Below are positions 19,101 to 27,069 of a stretch of 64,000 nt of DNA, piece by piece. Position 1 is the first letter of the stretch. Each line of letters opens with the position of its first letter. The stretch is from Gammaproteobacteria bacterium (GTDB lineage Bacteria; Pseudomonadota; Gammaproteobacteria; DSM-16500). The notes under the pieces are model-generated. The model saw nothing but the letters and a program-made list of their open reading frames with translations, did not search any database and was not told the origin of the DNA. The position numbers and the translations under genes are program-made. The stretch spans positions 124,001 through 188,000 of the forward strand of contig JABDBD010000001.1 of assembly GCA_013288815.1 (NCBI GenBank), given 5' to 3'.

Positions 19101-21162
19101 AAAGAATATATCACCCTTTTTTTATTACCTAGATCAGAAAAAATTAACTGACTTGAATATCGAAGCTAACATAGAAAATACCTTATTAACAAAAATATTA
19201 CTTGAACTTAAATATGAAACGACTCTAGAACTAGAAAAAAAACTCGATAGCTTATTTATTGATAATAAAAGAATTGATTTGTCTCCTATCCTATCTCACA
19301 AAATAATACTAGTAAGCGGAATCGATTTCTTTAACTCCGACAATCATGCTGATATTATCAGTTTTTCACAAACCATTTGCACTTTGTTAGACATTCTTCA
19401 AGATAAAAAATTTCATTTCCACGACATGGATAGATTATTGATTATCATTGACGAGTTAATCAAATTTGATATAGACGTATATGTTGATCTAGCATCAAAA
19501 GTAGATATGGTCATACACAAACTTATTGACGCGTGTGACTTTAATCAAGCATGGGTAAGGAATAAAATATTATCTCTCTTTGAAATAATCATGTCCCCCT
19601 CTCCTGTAGATAATGTCGCACTCAAATTATTAGAAATGTACCAGCATATTAGCATTCTTAAGGATGAGGATGACAACTCTCTGTTACATTTAGCTGCCAT
19701 GAAAAAAAGCGTCTCAATATGCAAAATACTCATGGAGAACCACCTTAATCCAGAAGCAAAAAACAACCATAACATATCTGCATGTGATATTATCATCCTA
19801 AATAAAGACTGCATTACTTTTTCTGCCACCTACCCATTTGTTCACGATAACATTATGTTTGCTGTCAATTTTTTCAATGCTATCGCTTCTAGCAAAACTG
19901 ATTTATTGCTGCCTACTCGAGCGTGTAAAAATGAGTCTCAAGAAATTATTAGCAATCTATCGATCTCTGTATGCTACAACTTACTGAAATCAACGCTAGA
20001 TAATACTTTTAAATTTTATCTTCTCAAATTTACATCCGAATCTCTTTATACCATTGAAGAGTTAGACATATTCTATTCGGCCATCACTGAAGAAATTTTT
20101 TTAGAATTTTCACTACCAGTACGCGAGAGCATTGCAAAAAAAACACTGCCTTATTTAAGAAAACATCCACACATAGACAATAAATTTTATGGTTACATAG
20201 CTATTCATACTACACTAGACATGAATTTGCTTATCATCAATAAAATATATGACTTACATTCTGGCATTAATGCTTCATACTATCTTCTCTCAAACCATGT
20301 TGTAAGAAACGCTATAGGGCAGAATATTAATTTAATTTTAGATTATATGAAATCTGCAAAAAATATTAACTTACCGGATGGCTCTGTAAATCTCTTGGTT
20401 GAATGTTTTAGAAAAATCCATTTCACTTATCATCAACGCGAAATGAAGCTAATTCTTGACAGGCTATCATTAAGCACAAAACATCATAATAGTTTATCTG
20501 AGATTACCAAAGCGCATTTAAAAAATGTCAATGCTGAACTACACTTGTTTGATATAGAATGTGAGATACTCAATAAATCAAATTGGGAAACAACAAAACG
20601 CGCATCCAATAAGCCTACCAAAACAGCATCAGAGATACTTGCTCTTATTCAATCTGCGAGAAGTCAAAACATTACTTGGCTTTATGCGGCTCAGAAAATT
20701 AATTATATCCTTATGGAAGGACAAAAGCCCAGACGGTCCAGATCTAAAAACTCGCAAGATTTCTATAAAGTGTTATATGATCAACTGAATTTAAACCTAA
20801 TACTCTTACATAAAAATTCAAGAGTAAGCAAAGGTAACGTTTACGTAAAAGACCTACCAGAGCACCTAAAAAAAATATTATTTTTTTCTCCTCAAAAAAA
20901 AATACAACCCTACTCTCAACATGATTTTATAAAATTGATACTGGCAAAATATGAAGAAAAAATTTTAACGCAACAACAGTATGATTTTATTGGAAGCTTA
21001 TTTTTTGATATGGAAGCAAATAAAAACCAGGAGATTGATTTATTTTATCAACAATTAACTGACCTCAAAGATAACAACATAAAATTAACCCAATGGATAT
21101 GCATGTTAATGACATTGTCTGCTGAGAAGGAAAAAGCGCTTCTCCGTCCATGGGAACATTAA
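16159..21162 (+). CDS. Giant ankyrin protein with nitrilase-like N-terminus, effector-like
   Basis: Unrecognised protein of 1667 residues without signal peptide. Residues about 150-360 look like a carbon-nitrogen hydrolase (nitrilase) fold: RLSLNEFALYP (E159), INTFAKAIPY (K230) and FVTAIEICLDHTY (C301) could be the Glu-Lys-Cys triad in the right order and spacing, followed by VHASHVILSNR. Ankyrin repeats are visible near 838-885 (NREGDTLLHLAIY) and 1167-1215 (DEDDNSLLHLAAM). Each is followed by a similar stretch (ALYPYSENKAEYGFQFF and ATYPFVHDNIMFAVNFF), so a larger module seems duplicated. The rest is mostly helical. The ATG is preceded by GGGG. Size and ankyrin content suggest a translocated effector; the enzymatic role is inferred. 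Confidence 0.8.
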   Translation: MNLRPINLNLVNKLKKIFHQKMKNANDFPPKITDIVVYQINVTSRSEFPSGEFYEDLVTNLSFDLVVAQNESEDDVISRIASYLDDLALRALVIHLRNNFTNGPELLNKAYQQAITDKNKNPTPEEVQRELKKIITSKAIIPIMDTSKTNSITRLSLNEFALYPNRKRGPLTINGFTKLLETINENTQHYPDNIHLLFASVPVVLENNNLRNMTIFIQSGKNVCINTFAKAIPYEEDPEYFQTKNCLLFTNQLNSDNKRSLAQCALGFSNSAQKHINVFFGGNVLCETAGGSLFVTAIEICLDHTYSLSKHRANADLKLNQAGNKIFPVHASHVILSNRVDVEPKELISETFTQADPEHSKKAGIRVGSSFIRKPPNEVQDILNPIFGSHAVLNIYHERQLSQHLGELNHDIKNQNVFFVQLNALRHYRHQRPLETLAVYAEIQKYMFSFLHKALDKKHEDSTLNSETSDLIDKYLPDLYSVKLTSTEDLLRNKYILDELLDQAIPLGDTSVINLLQMVDSILHEEQLETFTYLSENNLYSEPINQLSSIVCCAIKSKQYDVVKLFINKSPQLITPICTQYLKSLIADNDYKNIDAIIQLCFPILKETVLNLTLAEHKNLIEKITDFPSYQVIATALPFDEFKQHVFQSHQIAFFIRMMSPIIYSKFSTTQKGKIATRILSYLATIDLLKLDERETIDSIVTNTIIPLSNVDINLVFSYKIHWLSELLKHQKRANEYVVTHYIATLIDLLNSNDTKLSINTHKQLLLVLLTAICAGYCMTDQLDLTLSYLTYSIFQKQSECTPNTAEALVSYLGSLLPVIGEETLTKIIMLCPDIVRFQNREGDTLLHLAIYTSSLKFLPLLHENNADFYVPNNQNLTVFDYSTLINDESIFEALYPYSENKAEYGFQFFMQSYRADDDIKMLAASNVFAAESDEIIISILNELDNAEVRYLLEKNLNPIFYNRLANTLTPYQVSLFIFNTKNISPFFYYLDQKKLTDLNIEANIENTLLTKILLELKYETTLELEKKLDSLFIDNKRIDLSPILSHKIILVSGIDFFNSDNHADIISFSQTICTLLDILQDKKFHFHDMDRLLIIIDELIKFDIDVYVDLASKVDMVIHKLIDACDFNQAWVRNKILSLFEIIMSPSPVDNVALKLLEMYQHISILKDEDDNSLLHLAAMKKSVSICKILMENHLNPEAKNNHNISACDIIILNKDCITFSATYPFVHDNIMFAVNFFNAIASSKTDLLLPTRACKNESQEIISNLSISVCYNLLKSTLDNTFKFYLLKFTSESLYTIEELDIFYSAITEEIFLEFSLPVRESIAKKTLPYLRKHPHIDNKFYGYIAIHTTLDMNLLIINKIYDLHSGINASYYLLSNHVVRNAIGQNINLILDYMKSAKNINLPDGSVNLLVECFRKIHFTYHQREMKLILDRLSLSTKHHNSLSEITKAHLKNVNAELHLFDIECEILNKSNWETTKRASNKPTKTASEILALIQSARSQNITWLYAAQKINYILMEGQKPRRSRSKNSQDFYKVLYDQLNLNLILLHKNSRVSKGNVYVKDLPEHLKKILFFSPQKKIQPYSQHDFIKLILAKYEEKILTQQQYDFIGSLFFDMEANKNQEIDLFYQQLTDLKDNNIKLTQWICMLMTLSAEKEKALLRPWEH

Positions 21163-21272
21163 GCTGCAAATATCAACTCATTGAATTTATTATCTTATCT
21201 CCTATAATTGTCTTAAGGTTGCGTTAATAATTTGATTATATAATTTACACATATTAATCACGGAGTATATTT

Positions 21273-21983
21273 ATGCAATCACATAGCCAAGATACAGCAA
21301 TCTCTCCCTCACCTTTAGCTTCACCTTCACCTTTAGCTTCACCCTCATCAGTAGCTGGATTAGATCTAAGTTTATGTGACCTGAAAGAACCAATAGAAGA
21401 CTTAACTAACGTTTTACAACGTCTTCGTGAAGAATATTCACTCTCAATGCTAGAAGCTATGCAGCAATTTTCAGAACTTATTTCGAATATTAATTCTTTA
21501 AAAATTGAAAATATTAAGCGTCTTGGTCAACATCATCAACAAGAACAACTTCCAGAAAAAATAGAAGAACAAAAAATTAAAGCAGCACAAGGAGCAAGAG
21601 TCAAACCTGTAGAATCTCCTTATGCTAGACGAACTCGATCAGCATCTGATTGTAGTAATACACATCCGATTAACTATCCAATCACACTGTTTAACAGACC
21701 ATTCGAGGTCATTGATGTATCAAGAATCGATCCTAAAGCCTACTTAGAACAAGTAAGTTATCTTTATACGAAGGGAACAGCAGCATTTCTAGATTACCTT
21801 GATCAGAACCAATTCTCTGCCGAACAAAAACGTGAACACTTACAAAAACTGATTGATCAACAAGAAGAACTAAACAGAGATCGTCAAATTGGCACAATGA
21901 GAAATCTAATGGTGCTACAAATGCATATCGATCAACTGACTGCTGAAAATGACGAGCTCTATAAGACTAAACTGGTACCATGA
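21273..21983 (+). CDS. Coiled-coil protein with SPLA repeats, effector-like
   Basis: Unrecognised protein of 236 residues, no signal peptide or membrane segment. It starts with an imperfect tandem Ser-Pro tract (SPSPLASPSPLASPSSVA), then a helical, coiled-coil-prone stretch (about 30-105), a basic linker (YARRTRSASDCS) and a second helical region ending in KTKLVP. CGGAG lies eight bases before the ATG. It follows the giant ankyrin gene after 110 bases in the same direction and may belong to the same effector block. Function unknown. Confidence 0.65.
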   Translation: MQSHSQDTAISPSPLASPSPLASPSSVAGLDLSLCDLKEPIEDLTNVLQRLREEYSLSMLEAMQQFSELISNINSLKIENIKRLGQHHQQEQLPEKIEEQKIKAAQGARVKPVESPYARRTRSASDCSNTHPINYPITLFNRPFEVIDVSRIDPKAYLEQVSYLYTKGTAAFLDYLDQNQFSAEQKREHLQKLIDQQEELNRDRQIGTMRNLMVLQMHIDQLTAENDELYKTKLVP

Positions 21984-22064
21984 AGTCAGCGTATTGAATT
22001 CTAGATATCATGACACGGCTTTGTCATGATATCCTAGATACCTCTATACATCCGAGCATATAGA

Positions 22065-22490
22065 ATGGTTAAACTGACAATCCCCACTGTAGATAAAATC
22101 CTTTTTAGCACTCATCTTGAAGTCAGAGTTTACGATTTAAATTATGGAAATCACTTAGGCAATGACTCACTCGTTTCATTGATACATGAAGCGAGAGTAC
22201 GCTTTCTAAAACATTATCAATTTACTGAAATAGATATAGGTGGTGTTGGAATATTAGTAACAGCACTTGCAGTGAAATATAAAGCCGAAGCCTTTTATGG
22301 TGATGAGATAACAATCGACATTGGGATTGGTGATATCTCCAAAACCAGTTTAGATATTCATTACCAATTAAAACGACAAGACAACCTTAAAATCATTGCA
22401 GATGCAGTTACAACAGTTACTTTTTTTGATTATAAACACTCAAAAGTTGTGAGAGTTCCAGGAATTTTTTTGGAGGCGATACAACTTTAG
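22065..22490 (+). CDS. Acyl-CoA thioesterase, 4HBT/hot-dog fold
   Basis: Small hot-dog thioesterase of 141 residues, similar to YbgC/FadM-type acyl-CoA hydrolases. The active-site segment is EVRVYDLNYGNHLGNDSLVSL, with the family's Asp and the usual GHLNN replaced by GNHLGND, followed by the long central helix (LIHEARVRFLKHY) and the strands VKYKAEAFYGDEITIDI. The substrate cannot be told from sequence. The start at 22065 has only a weak ribosome site. Confidence 0.85.
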   Translation: MVKLTIPTVDKILFSTHLEVRVYDLNYGNHLGNDSLVSLIHEARVRFLKHYQFTEIDIGGVGILVTALAVKYKAEAFYGDEITIDIGIGDISKTSLDIHYQLKRQDNLKIIADAVTTVTFFDYKHSKVVRVPGIFLEAIQL

Positions 22491-22777
22491 GAGCTTCTAA
22501 TCTGAAGCGTACATAATATGTATCACGATCAAAAAGATAAATTTCTTGATGACTTTTGCAAGAAATTTTTCACTTTATGTGAATGTAAAAATTTTGAGAG
22601 TATTTCTGTTAGCTTTTGGTGTTAAAAATCTTTGCCAACAGACCATCAAAAAGAAGAATCTACTCTGGATCAACTAACTCAACTCTCTCCTTGTACTTAT
22701 TTTTTAACAACCTTCTCTGGTTGGCGCAAGCCCATAGAGCTTTATTCCCTGTCGAACTATCTTTGCATCCATCATTA

Positions 22778-23956
22778 TCAATGTGGCGATAGCTTACCCA
22801 TAGCCTCAACACGCTCATTGAAATATTTGTCATATACAATCCATAACGCAGCAATAATTAGTGCTAACTTTAAAAACTGATGCCGAGTCATGCAAAGATT
22901 AAAATTTTCTTTATGAAATAAAGTAGATTGTTTAACGGGAAGTGGTTTGTAACGTTGAAGATCTTCTTCAATCCATTTGATCAAACCCACGTTTGAAGAA
23001 GAACAACTTTCATTGAGACGCTTGTTTGCAGCATCCCTTGCAAACAGAGTCATCTTTATTTTTTCATATAGATATATTTCGCAATCTTTACTTAACAATA
23101 TCTCACCGGAATAATCTCCAATAATACCAGGAAGCGCTTTAGAAGTTTTGATATTTCTTATCCAAGATATTTCGCGTTCGGTTGAAAAATCGCTGGCTAT
23201 AAGATCACCTACTTTTGGATCGTTTAAAGATAATTTTGAATCACAGATATAATTTCCATTTACCTGAATTGTAGTGAGTGTCGCGAGTATTGCCGAACCA
23301 GTACACATTTCTGTAGCGCTATGACGTATTAATGCAATATTGCTTCTCATGTTTGTTATTGCTTCTTCATTACCATCGGCTGCAAGATTTTCAAAAAACT
23401 GTATAGCATTTTTTATAAAATAATTATTTGGAAAGGCGGCGATTGCATTAGGACAGCTATTATAGAATTTTCCTTCACTCCAATATGCATTAATAAGAAA
23501 TCCATAAGTGTCATCAACCTGTTTAGTGTTAAGATTAAAAGGTCTCATATCAGTATCAAAATACCAACCTCCACCATTATCCATTAATACACGAAAACGA
23601 TAGGCATCACTTGCAGCAGCATAATTGGGCGGCAGTTTATCGTTTCTAGGCAAGATGAGTTTGTTGATCCAACGTTTGAGTGATGGAGAAGTATTCAGTG
23701 TTTCAATATTTTTAATTTTCGATTTAGTGAATTTAAACTGTGATTTCACATACTCAAAAAATTTTGCTTCCACCCAAATATAAAGAGTATGTTTTGGATT
23801 GAGTTGGTGCCATTCGTTGATTCTTTTAAAATGGATTTTATGTATCACGCCACCCAGCCAAATAATATTTATTTTTTCAGGAAGGGTTGGCTTACGTTTC
23901 TTTGGGGCTGAAACATTATTTTTTTCTATGAGATGTGTTGGGTTATTAGAAAACAT
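22778..23956 (-). CDS. TcdA/TcdB-type glycosyltransferase with DXD motif, effector-like
   Basis: Retaining GT-A sugar transferase of the Gly_transf_sug/TcdA-TcdB group, 392 residues from the ATG at 23956 (AAAGG six bases upstream). An in-frame TTG at 23983 is less likely. Family features are INIIWLGG near residue 30, then the core ASDAYRFRVLMDNGGGWYFD ending in the DXD motif at D134-D136, which binds the metal and UDP-sugar. A single hydrophobic stretch near the C-terminus (LALIIAALWIVY) could anchor it to a membrane. Enzymes of this type modify host GTPases or EF1A in Clostridioides and Legionella; the target here is unknown. It is convergent with the thioesterase gene. Confidence 0.85.
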   Translation of the reverse strand: MFSNNPTHLIEKNNVSAPKKRKPTLPEKINIIWLGGVIHKIHFKRINEWHQLNPKHTLYIWVEAKFFEYVKSQFKFTKSKIKNIETLNTSPSLKRWINKLILPRNDKLPPNYAAASDAYRFRVLMDNGGGWYFDTDMRPFNLNTKQVDDTYGFLINAYWSEGKFYNSCPNAIAAFPNNYFIKNAIQFFENLAADGNEEAITNMRSNIALIRHSATEMCTGSAILATLTTIQVNGNYICDSKLSLNDPKVGDLIASDFSTEREISWIRNIKTSKALPGIIGDYSGEILLSKDCEIYLYEKIKMTLFARDAANKRLNESCSSSNVGLIKWIEEDLQRYKPLPVKQSTLFHKENFNLCMTRHQFLKLALIIAALWIVYDKYFNERVEAMGKLSPH

Positions 23957-24068
23957 GTGCGGCCTTTGATAATTTCGATCCAATATAGAAGATAGAACCC
24001 AAGAGGGTCAGCCCCTCGAGCTCTTAAAACTGGCTAGCTAGAAATGCTTACACAGCAGTTTCCTTTTG

Positions 24069-24269
24069 TTAGCATTTGTCATGCCTGACTCCAATGACCC
24101 AGCAAAATGCTGCGGGGGAGACGACTAAAGAGGCATTCTGTGACTGTGCTGTGGATGCATTGTTTGCCATGATTGCTGCCGCAGATGGATGATCTAAAAG
24201 CCATTGTTTGTCTGCTGCCGTGTTAAATTTTTCAAGGCCTGTTTTGGGATTGCTTGTTATCTCGGTCAT
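24069..24269 (-). CDS. Small hypothetical protein
   Basis: Open frame of 66 codons (MTEITSNPKTGLEKFNTAAD...), Ala/Ser/Asn-rich in the middle and ending in CWVIGVRHDKC. Only a weak ribosome site precedes it and no family is recognised. It lies in otherwise sparse DNA upstream of the glycosyltransferase and could be a remnant or chance frame. Confidence 0.3.
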   Translation of the reverse strand: MTEITSNPKTGLEKFNTAADKQWLLDHPSAAAIMANNASTAQSQNASLVVSPAAFCWVIGVRHDKC

Positions 24270-24373
24270 GGCATCTTCTGTAAAATAGTTAGCTTTATGT
24301 AATGACAGGAGGCTATACCCTAAACGAAAAGGATCATCAAAATCTAGTAATAATAAATTTCTGTATCGAGCAC

Positions 24374-24499
24374 TTATTCCATTCCAGGTTGATAATGATT
24401 TCTAAGTACACTGTCTTTGATGCGCAATAAGCAGGTACGTAATTCTTCTGTTTTTGCTAGGTTAATGATTTGATCTAAATCTGAATAGCGCATTCGCAT
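24374..24499 (-). CDS. Possible 41-residue protein
   Basis: Short frame MRMRYSDLDQIINLAKTEEL... ending in HYQPGME, with GGAG about 11 bases before the ATG at 24499. Its composition is protein-like (amphipathic helix, charged), but it is too short to assign. It lies in the 700-base sparse stretch before the DUF4325 gene. Confidence 0.25.
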   Translation of the reverse strand: MRMRYSDLDQIINLAKTEELRTCLLRIKDSVLRNHYQPGME

Positions 24500-24626
24500 T
24501 CTTGATATTCTCCACGTGGAAAATTTCTATTATTAATCGATAGATCAATATTTATCATGTAATGCATTAAATGTAAAGTTCTTATCCTGCTCTTGCCCCT
24601 TTTTTAAGGTAAGGCTACGTTGTAAG

Positions 24627-24681
24627 GTTGACAATGTTATTAATAAAGTTGACAATGTTTATAGGTAAGGTTGACAAAGTT
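24627..24681 (+). promoter_or_regulatory. Three phased direct repeats upstream of the wHTH-ATPase-DUF4325 gene
   Basis: GTTGACAATGTT occurs at 24627-24638 and 24648-24659 and as GTTGACAAAGTT at 24670-24681. The period is 21-22 bases, two helical turns, so all copies face the same side of the DNA. Each contains TTGACA, and the last ends 16 bases before the start codon. This looks like an operator array, possibly bound by the winged-helix domain of the gene it precedes. Confidence 0.7.
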
Positions 24682-24697
24682 AATGGGGAAATTGCAA

Positions 24698-25741
24698 ATG
24701 ACGAAGGTGCGAGCAAGAGGTGAGGATGTCCGTAAATTTATTTTGGAGCATGTTGAGAAGCACCCTGCGGATATCAGCAGACTAACCGCTAGTCACTTTG
24801 CTATTACCAGACAGGCAGTTAACAAGCATTTACAAAAGCTAGCAGCGGAGCATGCATTGGCAGAAACTGGGCACACTCGGAATAGAGCTTATAAGCTTGC
24901 CCCATTATTGGAATGGAAGCAGACGTATAAAATTATCCCGGAATTAGCTGAGGATCTTGTATGGAGAAATGATGTAAGAGGGGTGTTAGGTAATATGCCA
25001 GAGAATGTACTGAGTATCTGGCATTATGGATTTACTGAAATGTTCAATAATGCAATAGATCACTCAGGTGGAACTGAAATATATATACAAATGAGAAAGA
25101 CCGCTGTAAGCACTGAGATGGTGATACTTGATAATGGCTTTGGAATTTTTAAGAAAATTCAGACCACATTAAATTTATTGGATGAGCGTCATGCACTTCT
25201 TGAGCTTTCAAAAGGAAAGCTCACTACAGACCCAAAACGTCATAGCGGAGAGGGAATATTTTTTACATCAAGAACATTCGATTCATACGATATTTTGTCA
25301 GGCGGAGTATATTTTTCTCATAAATTTGGGCATCCGGAAGATTGGATCTTAGAAAGGAATCAATTTAAGAATGGCACGGCCGTGTGGATGAAATTACATA
25401 ACCATACGGCGCGCACAATCAAAAAAATATTTGATCAATATACCTCGGGTGAGGATTACGGATTTAATAAAACTGTTGTGCCAGTCAATCTTGCCCAGTA
25501 TGAAAGTGACAAGTTGATTTCTAGATCTCAAGCAAAGCGTCTGCTGGCGAGAGTAGAATTATTTAAAATAGTTATATTTGATTTTACGGAAGTAGAGTCG
25601 ATTGGGCAGGCATTCGCGGATGAAATTTTTAGAGTATTTGCAATTCAACATCCGGAAGTTGAGCTTACGTCAGTGCATGCAAATGCTGAGGTAAAGCGAA
25701 TGATTGAAAGGGCAAAATCTGGATTGGATCAGGCGAAATGA
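24698..25741 (+). CDS. Winged-helix / HATPase / DUF4325 (STAS-like) regulator
   Basis: One-polypeptide regulator of 347 residues. The start is the ATG at 24698 (MTKVRARGED), nine bases after GGGGA; in-frame TTG and ATG codons upstream lie inside the repeat array. Residues 1-70 form a winged helix (ITRQAVNKHLQKLAAE). Residues about 105-250 are a GHKL ATPase with N-box EMFNNAIDHSGG (114-125), G1 box DNGFGIF (145-151) and G2 box SGEGIFFTS (183-191). The C-terminus (about 270-345) is DUF4325, including VIFDFTEVESIGQAFADEIF. Such fusions resemble a collapsed anti-sigma/anti-anti-sigma switch. No target gene is evident nearby. It lies just outside the genomic island. Confidence 0.88.
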   Translation: MTKVRARGEDVRKFILEHVEKHPADISRLTASHFAITRQAVNKHLQKLAAEHALAETGHTRNRAYKLAPLLEWKQTYKIIPELAEDLVWRNDVRGVLGNMPENVLSIWHYGFTEMFNNAIDHSGGTEIYIQMRKTAVSTEMVILDNGFGIFKKIQTTLNLLDERHALLELSKGKLTTDPKRHSGEGIFFTSRTFDSYDILSGGVYFSHKFGHPEDWILERNQFKNGTAVWMKLHNHTARTIKKIFDQYTSGEDYGFNKTVVPVNLAQYESDKLISRSQAKRLLARVELFKIVIFDFTEVESIGQAFADEIFRVFAIQHPEVELTSVHANAEVKRMIERAKSGLDQAK

Positions 25742-25906
25742 AATACTTGAAGTTATAAGCAAGCTAAGTGTATTTAGCTGAACTGTTATAATTATACAGG
25801 CCGGTTAAATGGTGGGCGCAATCAGGTATTGATTTGCATGGTGGTTGACCCTGTCGCCACAAATAGAAACATATTATTTAATATTCAACAGGTTAAGTAG
25901 CCGTGC

Positions 25907-25925
25907 TGGCGGGAGGGTGGGATTC
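25907..25925 (+). other. Left att site of the tRNA-Ser island
   Basis: TGGCGGGAGGGTGGGATTC is a near copy (one-base indel and substitution region) of the tRNA-Ser(CGA) 3' end at 32484-32503, in the same orientation. The last 13 bases, GAGGGTGGGATTC, are identical. A partial tRNA 3' end as a direct repeat is the usual trace of P4-type integrase insertion, so it marks the distal boundary of the island. Confidence 0.75.
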
Positions 25926-25982
25926 ATATTGAGGCTGTTTAGCCCAGTGTTTATCGGTGTTTTGAACATGGATGAAATAACA

Positions 25983-26003
25983 GTTACCACGTTTATTACC
26001 ACG
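25983..26003 (+). promoter_or_regulatory. Paired arm-type integrase sites, left end
   Basis: TTACCACG occurs at 25984-25991 and again at 25996-26003, a 12-base period. The same octamer and the same 12-base pairing recur beside the integrase at the right end. This fits arm-binding sites for the integrase N-terminal domain, placed about 60-80 bases inside the left att core. Confidence 0.6.
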
Positions 26004-26026
26004 AAAATGAAATCTATACCCCTAAA

Positions 26027-26055
26027 ATGACAATTTCGTTCTGCTGCGCTACAAT
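26027..26055 (+). promoter_or_regulatory. Sigma-70 promoter of the KilA-N gene
   Basis: ATGACA (26027-26032), 17 bases, then TACAAT (26050-26055); each hexamer matches consensus at five of six positions and the spacing is ideal. The start codon follows 36 bases later. Confidence 0.65.
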
Positions 26056-26090
26056 CCGCGTTTTTAGCTAAAAAATCAAGGGATTTCATT

Positions 26091-26933
26091 ATGGCAAAAG
26101 ACAATAAAACCACTATTAATGTCCAAGGAACAGCGATTTCTATTTTATCTAAAAAAGATGATGATTATATTTCGCTCACAGATATGGTGAGAAACTTTGA
26201 GGGCGGCGGTGCGCTTATTGAGCAATGGTTGAAAAATAAAGATACCGTCATGTTTCTGGGGGTTTGGGAGCAGATTAATAATCCAACTTTTAATTCCCTC
26301 GAATTCGAGGGAATTAGAAATGAAGCGGGAAGTAATAGTTTTTATCTATCCGCTAAAAAATGGATAGAAACAACGCAAGCATGTGGGTTAATAGCCAGCG
26401 CAGGCCGTTATGGTGGCACTTATGCTCATAAGGATATTGCTTTTGAGTTTGGTTCTTGGCTGAGTCCTGAGTTCAAACTTTATTTGATCAAAGAATTTCA
26501 ACGGCTTAAAGAAGATGAAAACCGACGTCTATCCTTAGGTTGGAATCTCAATCGCACCTTATCAAAGCTTAATTATCGTATTCATACCGATGCTATTAAA
26601 GAGCATATCATTCCTATGCTGGTTAGTCAGGAACAAGCTAGCTATGTATATTCCAACGAAGCGGATGTATTGAACATGGCTCTTTTTGGACACACAGCAA
26701 AGCATTGGCGCGATGCTAATCCTGATAAAGAGGGTAATATGCGAGAGTTTGCCAGTATTGAGCAGCTATTGGTATTAGCTAATATTGAGGCAATGAATGC
26801 AGAATTTATTCGTATGGGCTTGTCGCAACCCGAACGTTTGAAAAAATTAAATGAAATTGCGATTATGCAGTTAAAGTCACTGGTCAATCACGGTGGTATC
26901 AGAAAGTTAACTGATGATAATGGTAAAAGTTAA
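26091..26933 (+). CDS. KilA-N domain protein
   Basis: Phage/plasmid-type DNA-binding protein of 280 residues. The KilA-N domain spans about 15-140: YISLTDMVRNF, IEQWLKNKDTVMFLGVWEQ, AGSNSFYLSAKKWIETTQA, AGRYGGTYAHKDIAFEFGSW and KLYLIKEFQRLK. The C-terminal half (about 150-280) is helical and typical of the bacterial branch found on islands and prophages. GGGA lies seven bases before the ATG and a good promoter is upstream. First cargo gene inside the left att site. The biological role of this branch is not settled; regulation of the element or anti-phage/host interference are possibilities. Confidence 0.92.
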   Translation: MAKDNKTTINVQGTAISILSKKDDDYISLTDMVRNFEGGGALIEQWLKNKDTVMFLGVWEQINNPTFNSLEFEGIRNEAGSNSFYLSAKKWIETTQACGLIASAGRYGGTYAHKDIAFEFGSWLSPEFKLYLIKEFQRLKEDENRRLSLGWNLNRTLSKLNYRIHTDAIKEHIIPMLVSQEQASYVYSNEADVLNMALFGHTAKHWRDANPDKEGNMREFASIEQLLVLANIEAMNAEFIRMGLSQPERLKKLNEIAIMQLKSLVNHGGIRKLTDDNGKS

Positions 26934-27004
26934 ATTGGCATAAATTATCCTGCATCCAAGAGTACAGATTCTTTTTAAATATTTATCAGGGCCATAATAT
27001 GTAT

Positions 27005-27019
27005 TGCCATTATATGGCA
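27005..27019. promoter_or_regulatory. Palindromic operator before the MarR gene
   Basis: TGCCAT-TAT-ATGGCA is a perfect 6+6 inverted repeat with a 3-base centre, 50 bases before the MarR start codon. Size and position suit a MarR dimer site, suggesting autorepression of the MarR-SDR pair. Confidence 0.55.
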
Positions 27020-27069
27020 TAGCATGTTATTGTCTGCCGCCTTAATTACACTATTCTGAGAGAATTTCC

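Noticed and set aside
22518..22625. 35-codon frame (MYHDQKDKFLDDFCKKFF...) after the thioesterase gene
   Set aside because: Too short, no ribosome site, no conservation that can be judged.
22632..22880. 82-codon plus-strand frame overlapping the end of the glycosyltransferase gene
   Set aside because: About 100 bases overlap a well-supported gene on the other strand, and the sequence shows no domain.
24698..25741. Toxin-antitoxin or CBASS-type defence module
   Set aside because: No nuclease, cyclase or toxin partner next to it; only a regulatory role can be supported.
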